From Zarea fungicola (Eukaryota; Ascomycota; Sordariomycetes; Hypocreales; Cordycipitaceae), in the NCBI GenBank assembly GCA_900169235.1, contig FWCC01000445.1, forward strand, positions 319 to 32,418: a stretch of 32,100 bases of DNA, in the 5' to 3' direction. The notes beneath the pieces were generated by a model. It was given only the letters and a program-made list of their open reading frames with translations. It searched no databases and was not told where the DNA came from. Made by a program: the position numbers and the translations under genes. Each line of letters opens with the position of its first letter. Within the stretch, counting starts at the first letter, position 1. Positions 1 through 9,502 of the stretch are shown here, piece by piece.

Positions 1-586
1 CCCAGAACATCCATCCTCGCTTCTGTTGATACCTCTCAACAATACACGTTGGGTCCCATTCCTCGCCGACCCTACGAGATACTAGGACCTGACGGTGGCT
101 GCCACCATTGACCCAGGTCTCGTCAGTCCATAGAATTGATTCTCAGTCAGATATTGACCAGTCCTTGTGTTCCTCTGCAAAGGCTAGCCTTTTGACCCTA
201 TTAGCTTCTGAGATAGGTGGCTTCCGGCGAGCTACGCGGCGGCGGAAGCCATGGCGATATAATGCTCGTTTGATGACCCATTGGCTGAATTGGCCCTCAA
301 AAAGCCGTATAGAGAGCTCTAGATAAGACATCTGCCTCGTAGCCCTACTAGAACACACATATAAAACCAGCCCCTCTTCTTGTATGCTGCTAATCGCTAG
401 GGGCCGGCCGGTACGTCTGCTAGGGGTCGGACTTCTAGCTCGTATAGTGTATTTGACCTGATAGATCGTATAGCTGGTTATTTGGGCGATTTGGGTTGGT
501 GTATGGCCGCCATCCTTATATAGGGTACGTATACGATTTCGATCATTGAGATGAAGATGCTTTGTATGGCTTCCTTGACGAGGCAT
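1..586 (-). pseudogene. Tc1/mariner-type transposase fragment with premature stop, cut by window edge
   Basis: Transposase of the fungal Tc1/mariner superfamily. The minus-strand frame starts at an ATG at 586 and encodes an N-terminal helix-turn-helix DNA-binding region (LNDRNRIRTLYKDG, then a GRPLAI linker and a second HTH-like stretch). An in-frame TGA lies at 143-145. Beyond it the same frame stays open to the window edge and reads ILWTDETWVN, the block carrying the first catalytic Asp (122-124) of the DDE/D domain. The stop sits where related transposases usually have Trp, so a TGG to TGA transition is a natural explanation (inference). The rest of the catalytic domain lies outside the window. 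No convincing terminal inverted repeat was found downstream of 586. Confidence 0.8.
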
Positions 587-592
587 ATTGAG

Positions 593-614
593 TAGCTAGC
601 TGGCTGGCTGGCTA
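593..614. repeat. short GGCT/AGCT microsatellite
   Basis: A short run of GCTA and GGCT tetranucleotides just upstream of the transposase start codon. It is only about five units long and probably slippage-derived. Confidence 0.5.
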
Positions 615-1394
615 GAAGGAATTGACAGTAGTAAGGACAGTGGTTATTTCCTAGGAAAAGGAAAGGTACATAGAAATTTGTAAATGGGTACGCTAAAGCT
701 TCAAAAAGCCTAGCGTCGAAAAAAGGTACCTGGCACGGGTCTAAAACTTTCGCTTGATACCCAGTAAATCTGTCTCAACGTCGCTGTGGCTGGAGCTTCT
801 GTGGCTGGTGCGGTTACCTCGAGCTCAACAGGCCTGGGTGTGGAATTTAGTGGCTGCTTTCAGCGGCTTCTAGTTGGGATGTCCACTGACGCAGTGGGTC
901 GACGCATCTGGAATCCCTGTTCTGCAAGCAGCACGTGCCCGCTCTCCAGCGCTGATAGGCCAATCCACTTGCCAACCACGCCGATTATTACCCCACCATG
1001 GACAAGGTCCCGTCTTTGTTTTTGACCAACACCACAGGCACGCACCACCGCAAGCTGCGACTCCAAGCCGCCATCCTCTTCATTTGTCCAGCAGGTTTTT
1101 ATCCGACTTGGCGAGGCTTTTCTCTTGAGCCTGCTCATTCTTTTTTTTCTCTTTTCTATTTTCCCTTCGCTATTTGGTACCCTCGCCTGGCTCAAATTGG
1201 TTCCCGTTTGCAATTGCTCTCCACAGTCTGTCAATCCAGTGCATCAGCTGAGACGACGACAGGCAGCATTGGCCAAACACACCTCACAAACGACAGCTGC
1301 CAATCTCCACCGAAAACCCAACTGCCTCAATTGACGGCCGAAACCACTTCTCCCTACCAGTCCATCGAAACTACACAGCTGCATCACCTGCGCC
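615..1394. other. intergenic region and VTC4 promoter/5' leader
   Basis: No gene seen. The distal part is AT-rich and probably belongs to the flank of the transposon. From about 780 it becomes GC-richer. It contains one CACGTG box (932-937) and a long pyrimidine tract (about 1135-1170), which is typical of fungal promoters near the transcription start. Confidence 0.6.
932..937. promoter_or_regulatory. CACGTG E-box, candidate phosphate-response (PHO4/NUC-1) site
   Basis: A perfect CACGTG palindrome about 460 bp upstream of the VTC4 start codon. In yeast the VTC genes belong to the PHO regulon and Pho4 binds CACGTG; the Neurospora regulator NUC-1 recognises the same core. The motif is seen directly, but the regulatory role here is inferred. 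Confidence 0.5.
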
Positions 1395-3842
1395 ATGCGC
1401 TTCGGCAAGACTCTGCGCGAGTCCATCAACGGGCCATGGAAGGACAAGTACATTGACTACAACAAGCTCAAGACTCTGCTCCGCGAGGACAAGTCCGATG
1501 ACGACAACGAGACCTGGACCGAGGACGACGAGAATCGCTTCTGTGAGGAAATCTTCAACGTTCAGCTGCAAAAGGTCGCCCAGTTTCAGGAAGACCAGGT
1601 TACCGCCCTCAGGGCACGCGCAGACGCTGCCTTTGCCAAGCTCAAGAAGCTTGCCCCTCCGCCTCCTACCGATACCGATGCCGAGCCGCCTACCATTACC
1701 GACGAGACCAAGGCAAGCTTGAAAGAGCTCGAAAAGGAGCTCGACAGCATCATGGACCAGGTCAAGGAGCTCAAAAAGTACAGCAGCATCAACTACACAG
1801 GCTTCCTCAAGATCGTCAAGAAGCATGATCGCAAACGCGGCGACCGCTACAAGGTTCGCCCAATGATGCAGCACAGTCTCGCCCAGCGCCCCTTCAACTC
1901 GGAGCAGGGCTACGCCTCCCTCCTCAACAAGCTCTCCATCATGTTTTATGCCATCCGCCAGCAGGTTGAGGCCGACTCTGCCGCCCCCATCGACCTCGAG
2001 ACCCAGGGGGAGACCCTCAATGGCGAACGCTACACGGCCCAGAAATGCAAGCTTATTACGACAACTACAACCTGCTTTCAATAGTTACTAACATGCTCCC
2101 AGTCTGGATCCACCCCGATAATCTCCTCGAAGTCCGCACCCTCATCCTCCGCCACCTCCCCTCCCTCGTATACAGCCAGCAGGCCTCCAAGGACTTTGAT
2201 GCCACCGAATCACCCACAGTCACCTCCCTCTACTTTGACAACAAGTCATTCGAGCTCTACAACAAAAAGGTCGACAGCACCAAGAGTCAAGCAGCCGAAT
2301 CCCTGCGTCTGCGATGGTACGGACAGCTCAATGCCAAGCCCGACATCTTTGTAGAACAAAAGGTCGCCGACAGCACCGGCGAGAGCCAAGAATCCAAATT
2401 CATCATCAAGGAAAAATATGTCAATCCCTTCCTCGCCGGCGAGTATTCCATGGACAAGACCATTGCCAAGATGGAGCGTCAGGGCCAGCAGCACGAGGCC
2501 CTAGACAAGTACAAGACGACTGTCAACAAGATTCAAGCCTTGCAGCAAGAAAAGAAGCTTGCCCCAGTCCTCCGTGCCAACTACCAGCGCACCGCCTTTC
2601 AGAAACCCGCCGACGACCGCATCCGAATCTCCATTGATACCGACCTCGCATTCATCCGCGAGGATACCCTCGACACCGAGCGGCCCTGTCGCGACCCCGC
2701 AGACTGGCACCGCGCAGATATTGACGATAGCAACATGACCTACCCCTTCCGCAACATCAATCAGAGCGAGGTCTCCAAATTCCCTCATGCCATCCTCGAG
2801 ATTAAGCTGCGCGAGCACCCTAACCGCAAGCGCCCTCTCTGGATCGAGGATCTGCTTGCTTCCCATCTCCTCCACCCCGTCCCTCGCTTCTCCAAGTTTG
2901 TACACGGCGTCGCATCGCTCTTTGAGGACCACGTCAACACCCTTCCATTCTGGCTTAGCGACCTGGAGACGGACATTCGCAAAGATCCCCAGATTGCATT
3001 CGAGGCCGAGGAGCAGCGACGTGCCCAGCGTGCCGATGACGTCTTGGCTGTTGGCAGCCTGATTGGCACCACCATGCCCAGCTCGTACAAGGCCGCCAAG
3101 AGCTCCTCTGTCGGCAAATCCTACCTGGCCGACCGCATGGCCGCCGAGTCCCGCGAGCAACAGTCGAGATCCCTGAGCCATCGTACCAGTGTCGCCCCAG
3201 CCGTCGACGAAGATGGCGAGGGCAGCGGCTCCGCCCACCAGCAAAACGGCAGCGGCCAGCGCAACGGCGGCTACGGCACCCTCTCCTCCGTCCTGCCTGC
3301 CCTCTCCCTCTCCAAGTACGCCCAGGCAAAGCGCGCCCAGCGCGTCACCCTCCCCGATGGCGTCGTCGAGCCAAAGGAGTGGATTAAAAACGCCGGCGAC
3401 CTCAAGGTTGAGCCCAAGGTCTGGCTCGCCAACGAGCGAACCTTTCTCAAGTGGCAGCACATTTGCATTCTCCAGGGCGCCCTGGCCCTCGGCCTCTACA
3501 CCGCCGCCGGCGAGAACACCACAGCCGCCTTCTTTGGCGTCGTGTATACGGCCATTGCCGTCTTTGCCGGCGTCTGGGGCTACGCCATGATGCGCGTGCG
3601 CCGCGGCATGATTATCGAGCGCAGTGGCAAGGATTTCGACAACCCTATTGGGCCCATCATTATTAGCATTGCCCTCATTGTCGCTCTTATTGCCAACTTT
3701 GTTATTCAGGTATGTCGCCCTCTCCAGGGACCGCACCGGTACACTTTGCTAACCTTTTTTTTTTCAGTACCGTACTGCATTCGAAAGAATGCATCATAAC
3801 CACCCCAGCAACAGCACTACTCTAAGCGACGAGCTGCGATGA
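1395..3842 (+). CDS. VTC4: VTC4, vacuolar transporter chaperone catalytic subunit (polyphosphate polymerase)
   Basis: Makes inorganic polyphosphate from ATP and feeds it into the vacuole as part of the VTC complex. Spliced exons are 1395-2046, 2103-3709 and 3768-3842, giving 777 residues. An N-terminal SPX domain (about 1-150) has the inositol-pyrophosphate-binding lysines in KIVKKHDRK (about 139). The VTC tunnel domain (about 218-560) shows SLYFDNKSFELY, RLRWYG (about 285), FIIKEKY (about 316), RISIDTDLAFIRED (about 393) and the metal-binding Glu in ILEIKL (about 449). A variable linker follows, then three membrane helices from about 667 to 753. Intron 1 is GC-AG (donor GCAAGC, branch TACTAAC); removing it rebuilds the conserved KFWIHPDN. 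Intron 2 is GT-AG. The catalytic residues expected of VTC4, rather than of VTC2/3, appear present. A CACGTG box lies upstream. Confidence 0.95.
2047..2102 (+). other. GC-AG intron 1 of VTC4
   Basis: A 56-nt intron with the non-canonical donor GCAAGC, branch-like TTACTAAC and acceptor CCCAG. No GT donor is available that keeps the frame, and removing this interval joins the SPX part to the conserved FWIHPDN block of the VTC domain. Confidence 0.85.
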
Positions 3843-4174
3843 GCAAGGCAGGCCGGTGTAGTACCATGTAAAACTGCATCTTTTCCCAAGACTGGAAAGA
3901 TGGAATGGGCCTCTTGAATACAGTCACTGGCGTTTTCATGTTTTGCTTTTCTTTTGTAAAAAAGGCATTTATTCCATAGCCCTTGTACGCTTCTAGTCTA
4001 AAAATACATGTTAAACTACAACAATTCTTTTTCACTGTTTTGTTCCATCTCTTTTCTTTCTTTTTCTTTCTTCTTAGGCATCAGTACTTGCACTCGGCAG
4101 AAGCTCTCTAATTGCGGCCAGCCTTTTCATCACTAGTCCGACTCGCAGAAGCTCCATCGCGGTAAGCTTCTTCA
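3843..4174. other. convergent intergenic region between VTC4 and kinase-like gene
   Basis: 3' untranslated space shared by two convergent genes. It is T-rich around 4020-4080 and ends in the tandem repeat described separately. No gene seen. Confidence 0.6.
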
Positions 4175-4204
4175 TCAATAGTCCGACTCGGGCAGGAGAA
4201 GCTC
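4093..4204. repeat. imperfect ~47-bp tandem repeat spanning the 3' end of the kinase-like gene
   Basis: Two near-complete units (4093-4141 and 4142-4186) and the start of a third (from 4187) share CTCGGCAGAAGCTC, TTCATCA and TAGTCCGA with small differences. Read on the minus strand, the third unit contains the last codons and stop of the kinase-like gene. The other two repeat that end in the 3' UTR, each with its own stop codon. This points to a local tandem duplication of the gene's terminus. Confidence 0.7.
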
Positions 4205-5299
4205 AATAATGTTGCCCAGACCTTGCAAATCGCCCTCCCTTGTATTCCTCCTCATCTCGTGAATATAGCCACGTTCTCTCAGACTCGATCCAAAGTCCAC
4301 CAACCATGGGTTTTTGTCCTTGTCCAAAATTACGCAGTCATAATGTGCGTCGCCCCAGGTAATGTCGTGCGCGTGCAGGGCGCGCACCGCCTCACACAGT
4401 TGCGCAATGATCCGCAGGCGTGCATCAAACTGCAAGCTAAAGGTTGCATCCCGAAGCAAGTAGAAGCTCAGACGTCTTTCCTCGTCAATGTAGTGCAGCA
4501 AAAGGCCAAGAACGCGTAGGTGGGTATCGCGTCTGTCATCCATCACGATGCCCGCCAGCCTCGAAATGTGCAATTCCGGTGCGAAATTGGCTCTCTCAAT
4601 CTGGGCATACCGTCCCAGCTCAAGATTCGTCACGGCATTGGGGACGTCATCCACACACTTGTACAAGTAATTCTGGCCGTCAGCGTGAACCTTTCTGGGC
4701 CGCTTGTCCATCATGAGCCGTGCGCCGCCATAGATCCTCACATCTTGCGGGTCAAAGATTCGAAATCGATGGTCGAGCGGCGCGAGCTGGGAGTCGTTTG
4801 TCTCGTCAAAGTCTCCATGAAGATACGATTCATGCTGGTCGGCGCATGGTGTAATGGGGCCTAGAACCAGGACATCATCCTTGGCCTCGCACACGCAGTC
4901 AAACGACTCGCAAATGTACCGATCCTGGAGCGTCAATCTCCAGCGAGGGGGTTTTTGAGGTGCCAGCGCTCTAAATTGTGGCAGAAAGGGATCAACGATC
5001 CACTTGAAGAACTCGACAATCTCGCGCGGTACCCTGCCCAGGTTGACGTCAACCTCGTCGTCCTTGTTACTGGCGACCACTGTTGCGCTGTCCCGGGGCA
5101 GCTCCAATACATTGATGAAGTGTTTTTCAAACTCAAATTGTTGGTAGGGCGAGTCTACAAGTGTCCAACTCGAGACCAGGATGCGAAAATATCTGCCATT
5201 GAGTTGAAATTGGAGCTGCAGCCACCTCGGCACATCCGTGGCGCTGCTGCTGACGTAGAAGTGAATCTTGTACTCGAGGCCATTTGGATCACTCGCCAT
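4175..5299 (-). CDS. protein-kinase-like protein (fungal lineage-specific), DFG intact
   Basis: Single-exon protein of about 374 residues, started at the ATG at 5299; an ATG 7 codons upstream is also possible. The first two thirds have no recognisable kinase N-lobe. The last third holds a catalytic-loop-like segment, HAHDITWGDAHYDCVILD, and WLVDFG. The catalytic Asp (GDAH) and the DFG Asp are present, but the metal-binding Asn of the HxDxxxxN loop is Cys (YDC). A DLQGLGNII segment near the end resembles the helix-F region. It is a clear tandem paralogue of the next gene, sharing the Y-x-x-I-x-R-A-x-F-x-P block and the GIVxDD block. Probably an atypical or pseudo-kinase; substrate unknown. No signal peptide or membrane helix. 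Confidence 0.7.
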   Translation of the reverse strand: MASDPNGLEYKIHFYVSSSATDVPRWLQLQFQLNGRYFRILVSSWTLVDSPYQQFEFEKHFINVLELPRDSATVVASNKDDEVDVNLGRVPREIVEFFKWIVDPFLPQFRALAPQKPPRWRLTLQDRYICESFDCVCEAKDDVLVLGPITPCADQHESYLHGDFDETNDSQLAPLDHRFRIFDPQDVRIYGGARLMMDKRPRKVHADGQNYLYKCVDDVPNAVTNLELGRYAQIERANFAPELHISRLAGIVMDDRRDTHLRVLGLLLHYIDEERRLSFYLLRDATFSLQFDARLRIIAQLCEAVRALHAHDITWGDAHYDCVILDKDKNPWLVDFGSSLRERGYIHEMRRNTREGDLQGLGNIIELLLPESDY

Positions 5300-5541
5300 T
5301 GGAATAAAAGTGCGTAGCAAATGAGCGACAAACGAATGGAAATTATAATGGATGGATAAAGTGAATTCTTGGTTACAAAAACAACAATCAGCTGAATGGA
5401 CTTGTTCAGAGGGTGAATGGCAAGTGCATTGCGTGCAGACAGGGACGGCAGGTATCGGACACGTAGCCTAGCAGCAACAAGTTCCCAATCTCCAAAGCCT
5501 AATAGAAGGGAAATAATGGCAATTTCATTCACGATATGCAT

Positions 5542-6579
5542 TTAAATCTTGGAAAGGATGCGCCCGTCACCGCCGTCCATGATCCATTTAGACAGCCTCT
5601 CCACACCTTGAAGATCATCCGCCATGGTGTATTCAGAGCTCATGTCAACCAAGTCCGGTTGACTACCGCGGCCAACTCCCCCAATCCAAAGATCCATGTG
5701 CCTGTCCACAAATACATTGTCCTTGTCTACGCCATCCCAGACCATGCCAATTGCATGAAGCCCTGCCACGCTATCCTGTAACTGCTGCACCCACATCTGT
5801 CTCGTAGCGAGCGTTGACTGCAACTCGTCATGCAGGGAAAAGAGGCTCGTGGCGTCATCGACAGAGGGAAACAGCAAACCGAGAGGCTTGTGAGGCTTCT
5901 CTTCGTCCAAAACAATACCCATCAAGGGATAGACGTGCACAGTAGGCGGAAACTGCGCTCGCGCAATCTTTGCATAGTTGCGCATGTCATCGGATGCCAT
6001 CCAGGCATTGCTGCTCTCGTACATGTCAAACCGGTACTCGCAGCCATTTACTTGCACCGTAGTTGGAGTGCGATCGAGAGATGGTGTCGCATCGTGGATG
6101 ATTTCCACCCTGTCGGGCGGGAAAATAGAAAAGACATCGCTTGGGATGGTACAGCCATCCTCGGCCCTGTCAGGCCACAACCAATTTCCACCGTTGCCCG
6201 ACGTTATGCTGTGCAAGACAAGCAGGTCATCGATAGCGTGAATATGGCAGTGGTATTGCGACCCTGCAAAGTAATCCGCAAGCGTCGTCACAGATTTGAG
6301 TGGCACTTTCGGGGCCAAATCACCAAGCAATGGAACAACAGGCGTCAAAGCCCATGCGCAGCAATCATCCATACCATATGGCCTGTCATGCAGTGCCGAG
6401 GCATAGTCTTGCAACTTTTGAAGTTCATTCGGGGAGTTTTGGAAGCGAATGCCCGGAACGTGAAGATGGAATGTTTGGCCGTGAAGGCGCATCTCGATAA
6501 CAAACCAAGCAGGTTTCTCATCTGGACGGCACACGGTAATGCTTGGGATGGTAAACGAAACTGGAGTCGTGTTGGCCAT
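5542..6579 (-). CDS. kinase-fold paralogue lacking catalytic residues (putative pseudokinase)
   Basis: Single-exon protein of about 345 residues if started at the ATG at 6579 (MANTTPVSF); an upstream ATG at 6624 would add 15 residues. The C-terminal third aligns with the neighbouring kinase-like gene: LHAIGMVWDGVDKDNVFVD matches its catalytic loop and LWIGGVGRGS matches its WLVDFGSS. The catalytic Asp position is Gly, the loop Lys position is Asp, and the DFG Asp is lost, while the metal-binding Asn (KDN) is kept. This is the opposite pattern to the neighbour. Both genes lie head to tail about 240 bp apart, suggesting tandem duplication followed by divergence. Function unknown. Confidence 0.65.
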   Translation of the reverse strand: MANTTPVSFTIPSITVCRPDEKPAWFVIEMRLHGQTFHLHVPGIRFQNSPNELQKLQDYASALHDRPYGMDDCCAWALTPVVPLLGDLAPKVPLKSVTTLADYFAGSQYHCHIHAIDDLLVLHSITSGNGGNWLWPDRAEDGCTIPSDVFSIFPPDRVEIIHDATPSLDRTPTTVQVNGCEYRFDMYESSNAWMASDDMRNYAKIARAQFPPTVHVYPLMGIVLDEEKPHKPLGLLFPSVDDATSLFSLHDELQSTLATRQMWVQQLQDSVAGLHAIGMVWDGVDKDNVFVDRHMDLWIGGVGRGSQPDLVDMSSEYTMADDLQGVERLSKWIMDGGDGRILSKI

Positions 6580-6762
6580 GATGCCCAAATTACGGTTAAT
6601 GTGCAAGTGGACGGAAGTAAACATACATTAACGGCGTGAACGGCAATGGTATCGTGCACGCTCTGTCACGCACAGCTCGCTGTGACACGTGAATCTGGCT
6701 CACGCAGTCGCTTACACCACCATACCAACCCGACGTTTGTGGTAAACTAGATATGTATATAT

Positions 6763-7470
6763 TCAAAACTTGTGCTGGTATTTTTTCTTAATAATAAATC
6801 TGTTCAGTACAGCATTAGGGTCCATCCGAGTTTCATCTCCCAGTTGCTCTCTAGTGGCTAGGAATACCTCTGGAAGAAAGTCCGAGACATCAATTCCCAG
6901 CATCATCTTTGCGACAGCCTCACCGCTAGACCAGCACGGAGCCATACCGTAGCCGTTGAAACCTGCCGCAATCCACTCGCCGCCTTCTTCCCCCCGCTTT
7001 GTGTATTCTTGAGGGAGCTGTCCGATGATTGGCAACCGGTCTTCGGTAAATCGCATAATGCCCGTCCAGATCTTCTTCACCACTGGCTCCGCGCCCTCTG
7101 ACCAGCCACTTTTAAACAATGTCGGGAGTATACCAGATAAATACGCGGCGTTGGATGCTCCAACAGTGGCGTCATCGCTGGTAACAATCTCCTTGACGTT
7201 TGTACTTTCACTACCAATAAATATGTCGCCGGTTAGTGGGTTCTGGTTGGAGTAGAGTAGCCCAAGCGTCTTGATTTGCCTCTTGGCGTCATAGCTTCCT
7301 CCCCCGTGAGCGCTCCAGGCGACTTTATGGCCCTGGTTGCCAAACTCTGCCGTAGTCTCTTGAACGGACTTTTTTGTCCGGATTGGATAAATTTTGCCAC
7401 GCAACTCAGGCAGTAAGTGGCCAGAGTATCTAGTGTTGCGTTTTGGCACCAAGCCAACACCTCCAATCAC
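6763..7470 (-). pseudogene. C-terminal remnant of a FAD-dependent (DAO-family) oxidoreductase
   Basis: The frame encodes the C-terminal half of a fungal D-amino-acid-oxidase-like flavoprotein: SGHLLPELRGKIYPIR, then WTGIMRFTEDRLPIIGQLP, then WIAAGFNGYGMAPCWSSGEA, which is the conserved FAD-domain end. The family usually has about 450-500 residues and begins with a dinucleotide-binding GxGxxG motif. Here the N-terminal half is absent, there is no ATG start, and a stop lies just upstream (about 7477). Immediately before the first conserved block the HATN-like motif of the family appears in another frame (CQNAT, about 7420-7450), which suggests a frameshift at the break. The upstream 260 bp carry no recognisable coding sequence. 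Confidence 0.75.
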
Positions 7471-7736
7471 ACCGGTTTACGACGCGAGTTCTGGTAACCA
7501 ATAACTGATTGTAGCCAAATCTGCCAATTCAGTCATGCAGCCCTTCATAGCGTGGGAGGAATTATGCCAATACTGTCAAGTGCATAATTGAAACATTAAA
7601 CAATTAAGAAACTATAGCGGAGCTGAGATACATTAAAATGGAATCTAGCATCTCCTGCTATTAAAACCTGACGACAATATCTCCCCAGCCCTTCTGCAAA
7701 GCCAATGCATAAGCATGTTATGCGCTAAAGACCTCC

Positions 7737-8433
7737 CTATTTCTGGCACCGCTTATCCGCAGAAGTATTGCTAGTCTTGCAGGTCAATCCGTCGCAGCAC
7801 TCGGCGTCGAACAAGCAGTTGCGGCCGTCATACTCTGACTTGCAGTAGTTGGCCACGACGCACACATTCTCCTTGCAACTGTTGGCCTGTCCGAAGCAAC
7901 CGTTTGTGCCCACGCACTTGCGCCCGACGCCCGGCACGCCAGGCTCGCGGTACCGAAACTCGTGGTGGATCTCGTTGCCGGGCCACACGTCGGCGAGGCA
8001 CGAAAGCTTTGTCCTTGCAGTCCTTGTCCTCCTCACACTCGGAACCGCGCGTGCCGTCGCGGCGGCGGCACTTTCCCTCGATGCAGTTGGACAAGTAGCA
8101 CTCGCCCACCTTGGAGCACGGCTTGTCGAGGTGCTTGCGCGCCTGGCAGGTGTGGAGGTCCGGGTCGCAGAACTGGAAGTCACCGCAAGGCTTTGTCGCG
8201 CTGCAGGCGTCGCCGACCTTGGGCTTGATCTTCTTGCACCGCATGGAGCAGTTCCAGCCGGGGCCTGGAGCGCAGTACTGCAGGCACTGGAAACCCTCGG
8301 CGCAGCGCCCGTTTTTGCAGGCCTGGTTCTCGCCGGGAAGGGCGGCCGAGGTGCCGGCCTCTGTGGGGGTGGCGAGGACGACCGCCGCGGCGGCAAGAAG
8401 AAGGCCGGCGGTGTGAAGGCCGAACATCTTCAT
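7737..8433 (-). CDS. secreted cysteine-rich protein (Dickkopf/EB-module-like), frame break in the middle
   Basis: Starts with a clear signal peptide (MKMFGLHTAGLLLAAAAVVL, cleavage near TPTEA), followed by regularly spaced cysteines such as GENQACKNGRCAEGFQC and CGDFQFCDPDLHTC. This resembles Dickkopf-N or EB-type small disulfide modules. The frame from the start loses its cysteine pattern at about 8008. The pattern resumes one frame over (LSCLADVWPGN, then CVGTNGCFGQANSC) and ends at the stop at 7737. Two explanations fit. One is a single extra base in the short A run (T run on the plus strand, 8008-8010), which keeps the most coding-like sequence. The other is a weak 58-nt GT-AG intron (7944-8001) that keeps frame but lacks a branch point and pyrimidine tract. 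Function unknown. Confidence 0.6.
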
Positions 8434-9498
8434 GCTGTTTTTTTATTTGGTGGGACTGAATGGACAATGGAGCTTGGTGCGTGCTTGGTAATGACAATGC
8501 GAGCGAACTTATGTTCTGGATATGGGCTTGCTCTTCATATAGGACTTGACGTTATGGGTACTGCTTCGAATTTGTTGATTACTGGCGGTGTTTCTTTATA
8601 TTAACTGCAGAAGGGTGTCATTTGCCGTTCTTTCCCTTGCTTCAATGTCTTGCGCAATTAGCAGTACTGCCTCTCCAGCTGTATAGCAAGACACCAGCTG
8701 ATGCTTTGCCATGAAGTAACCGCACGAGAGACATGTCTAAAGACTTACACCCATGCACCTGTCTCCACGCCTTGGTTGGCCGACCTGGTAATCGACAGAA
8801 AGCCTGAGCCAGTAATAGCAGGCGACATAATTGTGCAAGATTTCCTTGCAAAACAAATAACGTTTAGCTTTAATTCAGAACCTAACATGTTTTGTTATAC
8901 GACCGTGAGCAGGCATCTGTTTGCCGTCGCCTTGCATTGCTTTTATTTACTCTCTCCTCGGTTTTAGCGGCCTACCTGAGACATGCTGCAATCGACGCGC
9001 CTCCTTCTCTAATCAAAACGAACCCGAGATTACAGTAATAAAGTCTATGATGTGCATGAGACAACCTCGCAAGTCGGTTATTAGTTGAACATGCTCGCAA
9101 CTGTACCACAGACTCCGCCACAGCTGCTCGGGTCTACCCGCAGTCGCCGATGGAAGGTGTTGTAGGCCAGGTTTCAGCGACACGCCCCTGTTGCCCCACG
9201 ACTCATTTCGCTTTTGAATGATGGGCAAAATAATGCAGCGGTGTGGCTATGGTGATTTTTCTTATAATGAAATAATACAAGTAAAGTACTGGTAAAAAGC
9301 TCATGTAGGTTATGCTGCAATCGATGTGGAATATCTACTAGAATCGATTTCACGGTATAATAAATAATAAAGTAAATTAGGTACCTTGATATTATCCAAG
9401 TAAATAGACGTTTTATAATAATAGTTTATAGAATTAACTATAAGAGTAGCAAAAATGTCGGTGGTGGCAAAAATAAATGTTTACTTGGTTTGTATAGG
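8434..9498. other. gene-free, partly AT-rich intergenic DNA
   Basis: No supported gene. The first 200 bp are the promoter of the cysteine-rich gene. From about 9230 the sequence is strongly AT-rich with many short A/T runs, as in eroded transposon DNA, but no element could be identified. Confidence 0.5.
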
Positions 9499-9502
9499 AA
9501 AA
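9499..9502 (-). terminator. Pol III T4 terminator of tRNA-Lys
   Basis: Four T residues on the minus strand directly after the last base of the mature tRNA, the usual RNA polymerase III stop signal. Confidence 0.7.

Noticed and set aside
660..760. Possible terminal inverted repeat of the Tc1/mariner element (ACGCTA...TAGCGT)
   Set aside because: Only a 6-bp inverted match around about 20 bp; the other end of the element is outside the window, so it cannot be tested.
786..1456. Plus-strand open frames of 69-152 codons upstream of VTC4
   Set aside because: Low-complexity Ser/Thr/Pro/His-rich translations overlapping the promoter and 5' leader; the VTC4 start at 1395 has the conserved SPX beginning.
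1371..3736. Long minus-strand open frames antisense to VTC4 (236 and 411 codons)
   Set aside because: They mirror the GC-rich codon pattern of VTC4 and show low-complexity Gly/Val/Leu composition without any family motif; VTC4 on the plus strand explains the sequence fully.
4020..4080. CRISPR-like or other spaced repeats in the VTC4 3' region
   Set aside because: Only simple T/C-rich sequence; the adjacent tandem repeat is a local duplication without spacers. A CRISPR array is not expected in a fungal genome.
5830..6639. 269-codon plus-strand frame opposite the pseudokinase
   Set aside because: Antisense shadow; the minus-strand frame has clear paralogy with the neighbouring gene.
7849..8604. 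251-codon plus-strand frame opposite the cysteine-rich gene
   Set aside because: Ala/Leu-rich shadow of the cysteine-rich frame; the minus strand has the signal peptide and cysteine spacing.
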